A DNA stretch of 64,000 bases from the NCBI RefSeq assembly GCF_963678635.1, contig NC_087070.1, forward strand, positions 31,411,704 to 31,475,703. The letters are read 5' to 3'. The first letter of the stretch is position 1, and every line of letters starts with the position of its first letter. The position numbers were made by a program, and so were the translations under genes. This document shows, in pieces, positions 1 through 12,520 of this stretch. The notes under the pieces were generated by a model. The model was not told where the DNA came from, searched no databases, and was given only the letters and a program-made list of their open reading frames with translations. The stretch comes from Symsagittifera roscoffensis. Lineage: Eukaryota; Xenacoelomorpha; Acoela; Convolutidae.

Positions 1-1330
1 GAAAAACACTCGAAATCTTCTCCAGATTCATCTCTAATTTTTAAATTGAGCTAATTTTTGTTGCTATGCTTATTAATCATTAAACCTAAAATGGCAAAAC
101 ACGGTAACAGGTACTAGACACTTTTTGATGAACACTTTAAAATGGACTTTAACGAGTAAGTGAGTCAATTTATTCTGATACTTTTGGGCCAAGATTTTGG
201 ACCCTTGTATAAGAACGAGTGTTATAGCTTTTTGTGAAATTTTTGGGTCATGTAAGCTTGGAAACGTCCCGCTATCAAAAAGCTGAAAAACCGAAAAAAG
301 TCAAAAATAGATGTTTAAGCGAAACGTAACGCCCTTGACCGGAACGCTTCAAAGTTTCAGTCTAATCTACATCAATTCAAAGACCCCAGTCGTATAAATT
401 AGTTTGAGCTCCGGCGACCTAAGGTTTACTCCGAATGGTTAAAGGGACTTTGACTTAATTCATACGAAGCCCCCGAAAGATACCCGAAAACTTTCGCAGG
501 TTCAATAAATCCGTTGTGTCCGTCTTTTTTTCGTATAAAACCATTAATGGTTTTTGTTGTCAGTGCAAGCAAGCTCGTTGCATCACGCTCTAGAAAAGCT
601 ACCCGCGTTACTCCGTTATCATTTTGTTGATACTCAGTTAGCCATACCCGATCTAAATTTTAACCCTAACGCCGTTAAACCCCGTAAAGCTGTTGAACAC
701 TCCTTTGAGTCATTTTTATACTATCAATTGAAAAACGTTATTTGGCACGACGTCATCAATAACTCAGTTAGTATGAATCGCAGCAATAACTTCAACCCTT
801 TGTCAGAAGATTAACTTGTAGCCATGCTAAAACGCTATCGTGCGAACGTTAAGGCCATCGTGTATTGACAACGCACTGGAAATGAAGACATGTTTGAGAA
901 AATAAGAAAACTCAGGTATTCTAACCATCAGTATAGTCAATCATGTGATATCGAAACGCAAAGTTAAGGATAAGCGTTTGCGCAGACAGTACTTGGCATT
1001 ACACCAGCCCGACATATCAGTTTCCAAAATTTTCCGGATTTTTCGCAGATACGGCGAAAACTGCAGAACACTTATTGCTAAGAATAAGAGGAAAAATAGG
1101 TTGAATAAGGAGCAATGTGCGATTTTCCAGCAACGCGCTTTCATCCCAGTCAAATTGCAGGATTACCTAGCCGAGGTATACATGTCTTCAGCTCAGAAGC
1201 TTGGCCTTGTAGTGGTGGGTGGTATAAGTTGTTGCCTTATTTACAGTGCTTTAATGTCGTTTTTTTTTGCTTAGAACTAAGGTTTAATATATCCCTCTCT
1301 TTAATTGTAAAACACATCGTAACAGTATGT
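1..1330. other. Unassigned AT-rich sequence ahead of the BEL/Pao gag
   Basis: I see no gene that I recognise here. Two short open stretches read on the plus strand (554-814, 86 codons; 945-1274, 109 codons, basic, with a hydrophobic C-terminal segment). Neither matches a family I know, and both could be remains of the leader or an extra frame of the BEL/Pao element that follows. An AATAAA lies near 505 next to a T-run, as in some LTR R/U5 regions, but no second copy of this sequence is in the window, so I cannot call it an LTR. Confidence 0.3.
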
Positions 1331-1669
1331 CACAATGAATCAGGAATTAGGCCGAAAAATCCAAAAGCGTAATTTGGAAATTGAGCTCCTCAATGTTCAT
1401 AAATACATTCTTGAAGCCATAGAAAACAAAAAACGAAGGGTGATTGTTGAGAATTACATCAAAAATGCGAATGATTTTTCAAAAATGATGAGATAAGTCA
1501 AATGGCGGAAAAGTCTACTAATAGAGAAATGATTTCCGAGGAATTGGAACAGCGGCTTGACCTGGTGACAAAAAGACACGACGAGGGAGTTCAGAAAGCT
1601 AGAAACTATATAGTATCTGAAAAACAAGTAAGGTCCGATTCATCGCGTTCGGGGAAGTTGCTACTTCGA

Positions 1670-3625
1670 ATGGTTCCACAAAACCTCGAACTTCACATCG
1701 CTCTAGGATCTCAGGTCATGGTAAAACAGTCTCAATGACTTCCAGACAACGGAACAAAAAGTAGGTTGTTGACTAAGTTAAGAACAGAAGAGATCAAGAG
1801 ACAAAATGAAGCATCAATGTGTTACTAGAAATCAAACAAAGGTTTGAAGAAGTACAAATCCGCGAGGAGAATGGAAAAAAATAGGTTGAAGCCAAAATTG
1901 CTGAAGTTGAACTGGAGGATGACTCCGACTACAAAGAGTTGTTTGCTAGCCATCCATGTAAGCTTTCACAGGGCAACATCAGATAGACGCACAGAAACAT
2001 GGGTGGATATTGCGCCGAACTTCCATTTTCGAATGAATCCAAGTAATCATCCTTGTAGAACCTAGTAAGTACTGCTCTAGATGTTTCAGTAAAATTTCAG
2101 CGTTATCCCAGGTTGGAAGAAGTACAAATTTGCGAGTTCATGGCTTCCTCGAAGGGTTCCAAAAAACCTCAAAGTTAACTTTACATCAGTCTAGGGTTTC
2201 AGGTCAGAGTAAAACAGTCTCAATGATTTCCAGTCAACGTAACAAAGAGTTGACGTTGGCTAAGTAAAGTACAGAAGAAATCGAGAGACAAAATGAAGCA
2301 TCAATATGCTTACTAGAAACCAAGCAAATGCTGAAAGAAGTACAAATCCGCGAGAAGAATAGAAAAAAATATATTGAAGCAAAAACTGCTGAAACTGAGT
2401 TGGAGGATGACTCCGAATATAATGACTTGTTTGCTAGCTCGGTAAGCTTTCACAGGGCAACAGCAGATAGATGCACAGAAACATGGGTGGATATTGTGCC
2501 GAACTTGCAGTTTTCGAATGAATTCTAGTAATCATCCATGTAGAGCCTAGTAAGTATTGCTCTAGATGCTTCAGGAAAAATTTCAGCGTTATCCCTGGTT
2601 AGAAGAAGTACACAACGACGAGTTCTTGGCTTCCTCGAGGGGTTCTAAAAAACCTCGAAGTTCACATAGGTCTAGGGTCTCAATTCACAGTAAAACAGTC
2701 TCAATGACTTCCAGTCAACGGAACAAAGAGTTGATATTGGCTAAGTTAAGAACAGAAAAGATCGACAGACAAAATGAAGCATCAATGTGCTTACTAGAAA
2801 TCAAGCAAAGGTTGGAAGAAGTACAAATCCGCGAGGAGTATAGAAAAAGGTATGTTGCAGCGAAAACTGCTGGAGCTGACTTGGAGGATGACTCCGACTA
2901 GGTTGACCTGTTTGCTAGCTAGATAAGCTCTCACAGGAAAACAGCAGATAAACGCACAGAAACATGGTTGCATATTGTGCCGAACTTGCAGTTTTCGAAT
3001 GAATTCTAGTAATCATCCATGTAGAGCCTAGTAAGTATTGCTCTAGATGCTTCAGGAAAAATTTCAGCGTTATCCCTGGTTAGAAGAAGTACACAACGAC
3101 GAGTTCTTGGCTTCCTCGAGGGGTTCTAAAAAACCTCGAAGTTCGCATAGGTCTAGGGTCTCAATTCACAGTAAAACAGTCTCAAGGACTTCCAGTCAAC
3201 GGAACAAAGAGTTGATGTTGGCTAAGTTAAGTACAGAAAAGATCGACAGACAAAATGAAGCATCAATATGCTTACTAGAAATCAAGCAAAGGTTGGAAGA
3301 AGTACAAATCCGCGAGGAGTATAGAAAAAGGTATGTTGCAGCGAAAAGTGCTGGAGCTGACTTGGAGGATGACTCCGACTAGGTTGACCTGTTTGCTAGC
3401 TAGATAAGCTCTCACAGGAAAACAGCAGATAAACGCACAGAAACAAGGTTGCATATTGTGCCGAACTTGCAGTTTTCGAATGAGTCCAAGTAATCATCAA
3501 TGTAGAACCTAGTAAATATTGCTCTAGATGCTTCAGGAAAAATTTCAGCGTTATCCCAGGTTGGAAGAAGTGCAAATCCGCGAGTTCATGGCTTCCTCAA
3601 AGGGTTCCGAAAAACCTCAAAGTGG
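1670..3625 (+). repeat. Tandem array of about 481-base units inside the BEL gag region
   Basis: A block of about 481 bases that begins with ATG(C/T)TTCAG and encodes a charged, coiled-coil-like gag segment is repeated head to tail. Unit starts are at 2081, 2566, 3047 and 3528, so the spacings are 485, 481 and 481. A more divergent unit precedes them from about 1670, and the last is partial to about 3625. The 2566 and 3047 units are almost identical, so at least one round of duplication is much younger than the element. Each unit includes the segment reading SSQRNKEL and LEEVQIREE, typical of the coiled-coil start of BEL gag, followed by a non-coding spacer. Confidence 0.9.
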
Positions 3626-6446
3626 TTTGTCTTCTACTATGATGCATGGGGCTGAATCACCTCTCATGACTCCTAAATCTCTTACGCAGATTGTTGCCGG
3701 CACTAATACTGTGCAAAATGTCGACGAATATGGGTCGAAGTTAAATCAAGATGTAACACAACCACACCGGTTTTCAGATGCAAATCAGTGGGTTAAAGCT
3801 GAGCCTGCCACGTCTACTAATTTTGAAAATGTTCCATCACCTTCGTATATGAATTTACCTAATCGTACATCAGCTCTTTTGGCAGTACCCGTTGTAGGTA
3901 ATCCCACCTTCTTCAGTCAATTTTTTAACCCGAACCTCTCATCGTGGTTCCCTACAACTGCCACATCGACCCCCGCAATTGGCAACCCATGAGCTTTGAA
4001 TGAGTCATCGCACATATTTCAAGCAGTAACATCTGTTGCCCCTCCGAAATCCGTAACTTTTCCCTACAATAGCGGTGGAGCATTCACTATTTCACTCCAC
4101 CACCCGAGCAAATACCCATGCAATCACCGATCGCGTCGGATATTCCTTGTTTATCCGTTCATCAGCCGTATTTATTGATTTTAGCCGCAGCTTGCGTGCA
4201 CCAACCTGTGCCCAAATATGTCAATCCGCCATCGCAATCGATATCCGTTCGAGACTTAGCCAAAATTTTGGCATCAAACAGGAAGTATTCATTGCTCGAA
4301 CTGAAAATTTCCAAGTATTCTTGATGATAATCTGTTGAAATGGCATAATTGGATTCGCAATCAACTCTTTCTGGTGACGATTTGCTAGTTACCGTAAAAC
4401 ACAGGTAACTGGGAAAACTAAGTTGGCAATAGCGGATTTCGCGTATTCAGGTCGAATGTACAGAGATGCACTAAGGGTCCTTGAATTAAAGTTTGGGGAC
4501 TCTCAAACCGTCGTGAGCGCCCACTTCGAAAAACTTCACAAAGTTCCATCAGTGAAAATGCACAATTCGGAAAGCATTATTAATTTTGCTTGTGTTATTT
4601 CAAGTCTCGTTGGTGTATTCTGATTGTTGAGGAAGATCTAAAAGGAACCGCCATCTTGAATCAAGCTTTAAGTTAATTGCCTCCAAATATGAAGGAATCT
4701 TGGTCATTCTAACCGGTCAAGCGTAAATCGTACTGCGCTAATCTCCTTGATTTCAACGAGTGGTTGAAAGAAAACGCCGAAACGCATGAGCGTATGAAAA
4801 CCCTACCTGGTAAATCAAAACCGAGGAACCCGTCAATACGAAAACTACCACCCAAGTTTTTGCATCCAGTGCTAAGCCGAACAAGGTTGAAAATCCTCCC
4901 TGGCCGCAGTGCGCTGGTAAACATCCGTTATGGGGATGGAAGGTCTTCAAGGAAAAGAATCTTTCTCAGAGGGCAAAAATTTCCGCGAAAAAAAACTCTG
5001 ATTCTCCTGTCACCAAGCGGACCAAATGATCCGTAATTGCTCGAAGGCTAGGAAATGCACCCAACTTGAGTGCGAAAGCACGCACAATGTCCTCTTCCAT
5101 GGTGCAGACCGCATTTTTCCTCCTCGAAAGGACGAAAACAAGTCTTCTACTGAAAAAAAACTCCGGCGGAGAAATCAACACTGTCTTGTTCCTCATATAC
5201 CTTCAAGGTAGCCGCTTACGTAAGGGATGAAATTAATGTTTGGTCTCAAAAGTTTGATGTTCCGGCCCTTCAAGAAAATTATTCATACCTGGAACCAATA
5301 AAGCCACTTCGGTATAGTTATTCGGACATCGAAATTGTTATAGGCCAGGATTTTTATCACCACATACGCCCGCTCGAATTTTTTGACGAGACATAGAAAA
5401 ACACTAATGGCTGTTCGTCTGCCGGTAGGATGGGTTTAGAGATGCCCACTCCCTTCATCGTGTGGGTTGTTGCCAACATGTCTCAAATGCAATGCTGAAG
5501 AAGACAGTGTTGATTGGTAAAACTTGTGAACCAATTCAAAGCGAGGTATGAGTTAGAAAGCTAGGTTACATACGGGCACGCTGATGCTCGTTCTGCATCC
5601 GATCACCGAGCGCATAACATTCTTGAATCAACACAAACGGTGATTTTGAACGGTATTTAGTAGGAATGTTATGGGCCGATCATAACAGTTCTTTACCCAA
5701 CAATTACTACCCAGCGCTGGCACAGTTCAAGACGTTTGAAAAACGGCTCGATAAAGATTGTGGTTTTAATACTAAATACACTGAAGCATTACAGGAAGAC
5801 ATCGATGAAGGTTATATCATTTCGTTTAAATCGCACGATCAGCAGCTCCGCTCCACCCGTGAATGGTGTTTACCCCACCGTCCTGTCCTCAATCCAAACA
5901 AACCACGTTTTCCCAAATTTTCACGGCCAATCTTTGTGCAAATTTTTGCTTTTTGGGCCTGATTTATTGCAAAATTTTTAACACTTTTTGAATCAGTTTG
6001 CCGTCTCCGCGGACATTAAGGTTGGGGTACCCCCTTGTGTTCAACCTTCTTTGCGTTTTTTGTGGCGTGAGGATTCCACATCGGTATAAACGAGGACTGG
6101 TAAACATGTGGATGCTCTTCATTCAATATACAATGCATGTTTTCGGTGCTCGGGACTCCCTGACGTGCGCGAGATTCGCTTTTCAGCAAACCGCCGGAAT
6201 AACGTTGAAATTTTTCATGAAGCATCTAGAGCAGTACTTACTAGGTTATACTTGGATGATTACTCAGATTCATTAGAAAACTACAATGTCGCAATGAGAG
6301 TAATCAAGGATATGGTGAACTTTCTTATAATGGGAAGATTCCGTCTCAACAAGTTTGTTAGTATTGTTCCTGCTATTGAAGAATAATTAAAGCCTTCAAT
6401 TGATGTCATTGCAAAAATAAAGGACGTTGCGAAAGGTAATGACCTT

Positions 6447-8167
6447 TTGAATTCTCACGTATTAGGATTAAAGTGGAACCATGGAAGTGACTCTCTTGTT
6501 GTCAGTCGTGGAGTTAACCGTGAGCTTCAAACATTCGTTACGCAACAAACTGTTCTCAGCTTTGTTTCATCGGTATTCGAACCTTTTGATTTGGTGGCTC
6601 CATACCCGGTGAAAGCCCGCCTGCTTCTTAAAGGCATTTGGCGCATAACTGAACAAAAATGTGATGATCCCTTACCAGAAGCGCTTCAGAAGCAATTCAT
6701 TGATTGGCATTCAAGCGTGTTTGTCTTAGGAGAATTAGTCATTCGCCGGTGCTACTTCATTAACCCGTGTGGTCAATGTAGCTCCATATGTTTGGAGATA
6801 GCCCACAAGATTATTGAGTCTCAAAAAACGGAAATTGCGTGTGTTTTTCGTAAAGCAAGGGTAGCATCAATGAAGGATTTGTCCATTTCGAAGCTGGAAC
6901 TGCAGGCAGCCTTGCTGTTATCTAGGTTGAAGGAAAATATACTCCAGGCACTTTCAATCGATGTAACCTGCACTTTGTGCGAACCAATAGCACCACGGTG
7001 TTACAATGGTTTCACTCCGTCAATAAATTAACGACTTTCGTCGCACACCAAGTTTGTAAAATAAAAGAACTCACCGCTGTGGATCAATGTTTCAATTTAA
7101 ATAATTGAGATAACCTCGCAGATACTGAGACACGCGGAACATCGGCAAAACGCCTTTAGAAAACTGTTGATCAGGTATCCAAGCTTCCTTTTAGGCAATG
7201 AGTGGTCTTTCAAACCAAATCCGGATGTTAATATTAGTATCCTCTCAAGAAACCGGTGGACGAGACCATAGAAAATTCGACAGCTGCCACAAGTACTACG
7301 AAGATGTCAGAGCCCGTATATATTTGGTAGAAGTATAGTACGTTTGCTTTATGTTGAGGTTATTGCCGAAACACAAGCACTTCCAAGTGCCTGTCGCTCA
7401 AATAAACAACCCGGCTGAATTAACTATTGCGAAAGATAAATTGTTATTTTTGTCTCAATCCGAATCATTCCCGGTTGAGTTCAAACCACTTCAATCTGGC
7501 ACCCCCGCAAAAAGTTTTTTTTATCGCATTGCAGGTTAGGGTGGCATCATTCGTCCCTCGGACTGATTCAACGCTTAGTCGAAATTTTGAAACTAAGCAT
7601 CCCATCATCTTAGATTCTCGTCACTTGTTGGTGAAATTGTTTCTGAGGCGTCTGCACTTTGCCCACAACCATCACCCCCTGGATAATTTGCAGTCCATAG
7701 TATATATGTGGATTGTGGTGTTGGGTCTCCGAGAGGCGCCCCGAGCAATTGAAAGATGTTGTTTTGTTTGCAGAAAACGCAAGGCAAGCACGGTACACGC
7801 TATGATGTCATACCTTCCTGTCGAACGACTTGCTTACCGTCATCGGCTATTCAGTAACTGTGGTAAGAATTATTTTTGTCCATTTGACTGCTCGCCGCAG
7901 TAGTGAGAAAAGATGGGATTTTCTGTTCACCTTCATGGCTACCCGTGCCGTACACATCGAAAACGTTCCGTTTATGGCTTCACTGGGATTGAAAAATTGC
8001 GTCACTGGGATTCTTGCGTCACTGGGATTGAAAAATTGATCGCCCCCCGTAGTACGCCAAGTGTTGTGTGGTCAGACAACGATACCAATCTCGTTAGAGC
8101 TGAGAAAGGTCTTCTGCTTTGCGTGCAAAGTTGCAACAGGCAGGCTCCCGCAATGCTTATGCATTAG
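6447..8167 (+). pseudogene. BEL/Pao RNase H and integrase remains (copy 1)
   Basis: This part of the old BEL element contains the end of the reverse transcriptase connection (LGLKWNHGSDSL near the start; then FEPFDLVAPYPVKARLLLK), the RNase H segment with the family signature SISKLELQAALLLSRL, and then integrase. The zinc-binding part is visible around 7600-7790 (HPIILDSRHLL, then HFAHNHHP and CCFVCRKRK). A core-domain stretch follows at about 7900-8110, with the target-side DNG-type motif altered to WSDNDTNLVRAEK. It is fossil sequence with several breaks. The assignment rests on motif order and spacing that are typical of BEL/Pao pol. Confidence 0.75.
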
Positions 8168-8293
8168 GGGATTTAATAGAATTACAAGCCTCGTGGCGCG
8201 TCGCATCATGGTGGATCTCAAGAAACTGTAGTGCGCAGTTTTAAACGCGTTTTGTAGGCAATCATTGGAACTCGCAAGTTAACGGATGAGGTA

Positions 8294-8760
8294 TTGTCGA
8301 CCACGTTTTCTTTAGTGGAGCAATCCTTAAATTCCCGTCCAATTACGCCCGTTAATTCCAATTCAACTGAAATGGCAGCGTTAACGCCTCACCTTTTTCT
8401 CTTGGGAGAGCACTTTGTTAGCTTTCCGTCGCTAACACTAGATCAAAGTTTCGACCACCGAAAGTGCAATGTGAGAGCACAAGCTTACGCAAATGCTATT
8501 TGGCAACGTTGGCTGGAGGAGTATTCCCCTTTCTTGAAAAAGCGCACAAAGTGGCATGCCGATTCCAACCGCGATTTACGAACTGGTGATTTCGTCTGGC
8601 TTGTCAATCTCAGCAGCCCTCATGGGCACTACCCTTAGGTCGAGTAACTGCTTTACACGACAGCAAAGATAACGTCGCTCGCTCCACAACCGTTAAAACC
8701 CTAACGGGCCAACTTCCCAATCCTCCCTCCAAACCCCGCCCCCACCAAAACCCATTTTTG
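8294..8760 (+). pseudogene. BEL/Pao C-terminal DUF5641 tail, copy 1
   Basis: The segment reads like the DUF5641 domain found downstream of integrase in BEL/Pao pol: LVEQSLNSRPITPV, then LTPHLFLLGEH, then AYANAIWQRWLEEYSPFLKKR, then DLRTGDFVWLV. The same tail recurs at 10689-11178 and 12690-13262, so three separate BEL tails lie within 5 kb. Compared with the second copy, this one lacks about 160 bases just before the shared CCCCCACCAAAACCC stretch. Confidence 0.85.
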
Positions 8761-9700
8761 TTGATTTAGTAAAATTCAACAATTTAGTTCATAAAACGGC
8801 CTGAAAGTCTGAAAGTTTTCTTTTTCGGAGTTTCAGGCATCAGAGTTTTCTTTAGATAAAAGCCATGTTTCATTAAACCGAAAAAATTATCGGAAGATTG
8901 TTTACCAGTCTTTTTATCTGAATTTTTTCCAGTTAAGATTTTGGCTAGTTACAAAAAAAATTTTTGAATTTGATTGTGAAATTAGGCTTTTTTTGTAAAT
9001 ATTGTCGTGTGAAAGCATTGGAGTTTGGTTTATTTTGACGTCTTTGGGCAATACAAATGAAATTTGGATAATATTGCATATGATAAATAAAAAAACATTT
9101 AAAAGAAAAGTGTTTTTGAAGCAAAAACTTTTGACCCTTTTTAAGTTTTTTCTTGCTTAAGGAAAAGTTTTTTTTATAATCATTGTGATGATCAAGATTG
9201 GACAACAGTGGCGTGAAAATAGTTGAAACCACTGAGTTTTCAAAAGAATAAATTGAAAGTAAGTCATTTTGACGCACTTGTTAAAAAAAACTGTCCCATA
9301 GACCGTTTACACATAGCATGTGCACAAACAAAAAAAAATACAGATGAAAGTTAATAAGGACTTGCATAATTGTATAATTGCAAGTTATAGGGTTGGAATT
9401 AGCGCTGCTGTTATCTGTGTCTATATTGCACTTTATATTGGCTCCTAGTATCGTGACTAGCACCAGACAGTTTGATACTACGAGAACTATTCAGAAAATG
9501 CCCCATTAGGGCTTTCCTGAGGTATGGAATACGCATTCTAAAATTAACATGCTAATTATCATGATAGGTTTTACTAGATTGTGCAATTTGCGAAAAATGG
9601 GGTATCTTTGATCAGCTCATTTAGTTTGACCACCTGTATTTTACCATGGTTTTTAAATCTATCATCCAACAAATTTTTATTCATTTATTTTATTTTTTGA
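8760..9700. repeat. Non-coding unit downstream of the BEL tail, first copy
   Basis: No gene is seen. The stretch from the BEL tail (about 8225) through about 9690 has a diverged second copy at about 10685-12510. Shared landmarks include TTGATTTAGTAAAATTCAAC (8761 and 11356), GTCCCATAGA(C/G)CGTTTAC near 9290 and 12179, and GCCCCATTAGGGC at 9500 and 12314. Antisense reading frames in both copies resemble each other only because the DNA is duplicated. A stretch near 9230-9280 looks weakly like a mariner end (GACGCACTTGT), but I cannot place a partner end. Confidence 0.6.
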
Positions 9701-10685
9701 ATCAATTTCGTGTGCAATGTTGAAATTATTATTTCGCAAGTTATGAGGACATCATGTTCAAACAGATCCAATCTCCTATCTACAAGGTTAGTAAATTCGT
9801 CAAAAAGCTCCACTGCAGCTTTTTCATGTTTAACCACATTATTTCTTCCATCATACAAAATTACAGTTTTTAGTTTTTCAGCTGTATTCATCCAAAAAAT
9901 TCTGCTTTTTGTCATAGAACACCGGTAACATGATTAGCAGTGTACTCGGGAATTGTTTTTGTCTGTAACTAATTCTGCAGTAGTGCTAGATCCTAAGCCG
10001 AGATTATACTGGTCATCAATAAACGGGACTGGCTAGAAATTTCTTAACTTTTCAACAAGTAAACCCTGTTGAGATGACAAAGACGAAGACACTCCATGAT
10101 TCACTCAATATCCAACTTCTTGTCGCTTCAAGTGTTGCTGATACTTAGTATTCTGATTTTCACTTATTGCATCTTTTGATTTAAATTGTTGGTAAAATTC
10201 AACAACGTATAATTTATAGGATAATTCCTTCTTTGGACTTGCCACTTGTCATAGGAAAGAATTATGGGGCAGAGAGCTGACGCATTTGTAATCAAGGGGA
10301 TGCTGAAGTTATCAGTGGACATTATGGATAATATTTAATATTTTATTCAATTTTTTCTTTTCTTGAAAGTTTTTTTGCAATTTGAAAGAAAAACTTTTTG
10401 CTACTTAAACGCTTCAAAATTGGTCAAGGTAGGTAAAAATTTTAAAAGAATAGAAGAAGATAGCAAAGCAACTGAATTGAATGGTTATTTTGGTCTGTCT
10501 GATGCAAACTTAGATTGAAAACGTTTGAAATCATCAACATGTGTTACCATCTTGTCAATGATAGAAAAAACAATTTTTAGTTTGTTTTTTTAACAAACTT
10601 TTTACAGTCATAACTGTACTTTATGACGTTCTTACGAAAATTTATTTGATGTCTACATGTTGGTAACACGATGGGTCTTGGGAAA
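9700..10685. other. Unique AT-rich spacer between the two duplicated BEL-tail units
   Basis: I see no supported gene, RNA or repeat in this interval. Short open frames at 9685-9928 overlap on both strands and carry no family motif. Confidence 0.4.
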
Positions 10686-10688
10686 GGT

Positions 10689-11178
10689 TAGTGCGCAGTT
10701 GTAAACGTGTTTTCTACGCAATCATTGTGAATCGCAAGTTAAAGGATGAGATAAGGTCGACCACGTTTTGTTTAGTGGAGCAATCATTAAATGCCCTTCC
10801 AATTACGCCCGTTGGTTCCAATTCAACTGAAATGGAAGCGTTAACGCCTCACCATTTTAATTTAGGAGAGCACTCTGTTAGTTTTCCGTCGCTAACACTT
10901 GATCAAAGTTTCGACAACCGATAGTGCTATGTGAGAGCAAAAGCTTACGCGAATACTATTTGCCAACGTTGGCTGAAGGATTCTGTCCCATCCTTGAAAG
11001 GCGCTCAAAGTGCCATGCCGATTTGAACCGAGATTTACGAACTGGTGATCTCGTCTGGATTGTCGACCTCAGCAGCCTTCGTGGGCGTTACAATTTAGGT
11101 CGAGTAACTGCTTTACACTACGGCAAATATAACATCGCTCGCTCCGCAACCGTTAAGACCCTATCGGGCCAATATTAG
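10689..11178 (+). pseudogene. BEL/Pao DUF5641 tail, copy 2
   Basis: This is a second copy of the BEL C-terminal tail. It opens with the integrase-end phrase RSCKRVFYAI and continues with LVEQSLNALPITPV, LTPHHFNLGEHSVSFPSL and DLRTGDLVWIVDLSS. It is closely similar to the tail at 8294-8760, and its downstream non-coding sequence is also shared. It is a fossil with a few breaks. No other pol parts accompany it, so it is either a partial insertion or a segmental duplicate of copy 1. Confidence 0.85.
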
Positions 11179-11249
11179 TAAGACCCATCGTTAAATTTGC
11201 TCCCATTCTCGCCTCTGCGGGGGAGAGGATGTTGCTGAGCAAATATCCG

Positions 11250-11342
11250 AATTACACGAACCGATAGCCGAGCAGCCTAAGCTACTGCACCGCTGACCGA
11301 CTATATACAGACATCCCAATTGGCGCAGGTTCGAACCCCCAC
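11250..11342 (+). repeat. tRNA-Leu-like head of a possible SINE
   Basis: The stretch GATAGCCGAGCAGCCTAAGC resembles the start of a leucine tRNA (consensus GGCCGAGTGGTCTAAGGC) and holds a near-consensus pol III A box. About 60 bases on, GGTTCGAACCC is a perfect B box and is followed by CCACCA. The A-to-B distance suits a tRNA with a long variable arm. The stem pairings are degenerate, so a functional tRNA is unlikely and a tRNA-derived SINE head is the better reading. In the first BEL-tail copy only the last bases (CCCCCACCAAAACCC, near 8735) remain. Confidence 0.45.
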
Positions 11343-11409
11343 CAAAACCCTTTTCGTTGATTTAGTAAAATTCAACAATTGAATTGTTAAACGGCCTTGG
11401 CCGACCTTG

Positions 11410-11436
11410 ATTGACAGTTTTTTGTCTGTCAATAAA
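11410..11436 (+). terminator. Stem-loop overlapping an AATAAA signal
   Basis: ATTGACAG at 11410-11417 and CTGTCAAT at 11426-11433 form a perfect 8-base stem around a T-rich 8-base loop. The AATAAA poly(A) signal at 11431-11436 begins inside the right arm. It lies downstream of the second BEL tail and may be the 3' processing signal of that element. Confidence 0.4.
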
Positions 11437-12520
11437 GCCGTGTTTTGCCAATGTGTGAACGCGCATACACGCTTTTGAATATCGGTCTTATAAAAACACT
11501 GTCGGATTATCGAAATTATAGATTGAAGTTATGCGAAAAGGATGTTTAATTTCTGTTAATTCAGAGCCTGAAATTACCCGATATTTTGATTGTAAAATAT
11601 ACTTTTGAAGCTCAATTTATATCAACCCGACACAGCGTCAGGCAGCAAATTCGCTTCTTTTGATTTAGTTATCAGAGCACCTATCACCATCGAAAAACTG
11701 AAAATATTCTTTTTTGGAGTTTTACGCATCAGAATTGTCTTTAGATGTCAGCCATGTTTCACTAAACCCAAAAAAATTGGCAATTTCAATTACCAGTCTA
11801 TTTATCTGAAGAATTTTGTGTTTGGATTTTGGCGAGTTACAAGAAAAAAATTTGAATTTGATTGTAAGTTTAGACAATTTTTTGCAAAAAGTGTCGTTTG
11901 AAAGCATTGGACTTGAGTTTAATTCGACATCTTCTGCCAATATAAAACAAATTTGAATACATAATGGTTATGATAAGTACAAAATAGAAAAAAAAAGTAC
12001 TTTTCAAGCAAAAACTTGTGACCCTTTGTAAGTTTTTTTTTACTTTGGGAAATTTTTTTATATAATCATTGTGATCTTCAAAATTGGACAACAGTGGCGT
12101 GAGAATAAATGAAACCACTGAGTTCTCAATGAAATAAATTGAAAAAAAGTCACTTCGACGCATTTGTTTAAAAAAATTGTCCCATAGAGCGTTTACAGTT
12201 TTAGAGTTGGAATTAGCGCTGCTGATATCCCTGTCTATACTGCACTTTGTATTGGCTCCTAGTATCGTGACTAGCCCCAGACAGGGTGATACTACGAGAA
12301 CTATTCAAAAATTGCCCCATTAGGGCATTCCCAGGGTATGGAATACCCATTCTAAAATTAAAATGCAAATTATCATGATAGATTTCATTATAATTTGCAA
12401 TTTTCAAAATAAAAATTGATCAGCTTATTTAGTTTGAGCACCTGTACTTTAATATAGCTCTTAAAACTATCATCCAGCAAGTTTTTATTCAATTATTTTA
12501 TTTTATTTTATAAATATACG
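11437..12520. repeat. Non-coding unit downstream of the BEL tail, second copy
   Basis: No gene is seen. From about 11755 to 12510 this sequence is a diverged copy of about 8865-9690, sharing the GCCCCATTAGGGC, GTCCCATAGA and TTTTATTCA landmarks in the same order. The duplicate therefore covers both the BEL coding tail and about 0.9 kb of following DNA. Confidence 0.6.

Larger units (their letters stand above)
1335..8760 (+). mobile_element. BEL/Pao LTR retroelement, old and heavily broken (copy 1)
   Basis: This is a fossil BEL/Pao element read left to right, with parts in the usual order. A coiled-coil gag start (about 1335-3640) is followed by the DUF1759-type gag core (about 4340-4620, with text like KLAIADFAYSGRMYRDALRV). 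A zinc-knuckle-like stretch lies near 4900-5000, and an aspartic-protease-type region near 5200-5400 (IGQDFYHHIRP). Reverse transcriptase remains span about 5640-6400, RNase H about 6450-7030 (SISKLELQAALLLSRLK), the integrase zinc-binding and core remains about 7430-8170, and the DUF5641 tail about 8290-8760. It carries many breaks and cannot be autonomous. No LTR pair could be assigned, so the ends are approximate. The state of decay points to an old insertion. Confidence 0.85.

Noticed and set aside
8945-9277. Minus-strand frame similar to one at 11870-12163
   Set aside because: The resemblance follows from the duplicated non-coding unit. Codon positions are not better conserved than the rest, and the text is low-complexity Lys/Phe/Asn.
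9230-9290. Mariner terminal repeat near GACGCACTTGT
   Set aside because: Only one weak end is visible and no partner end or transposase could be placed.
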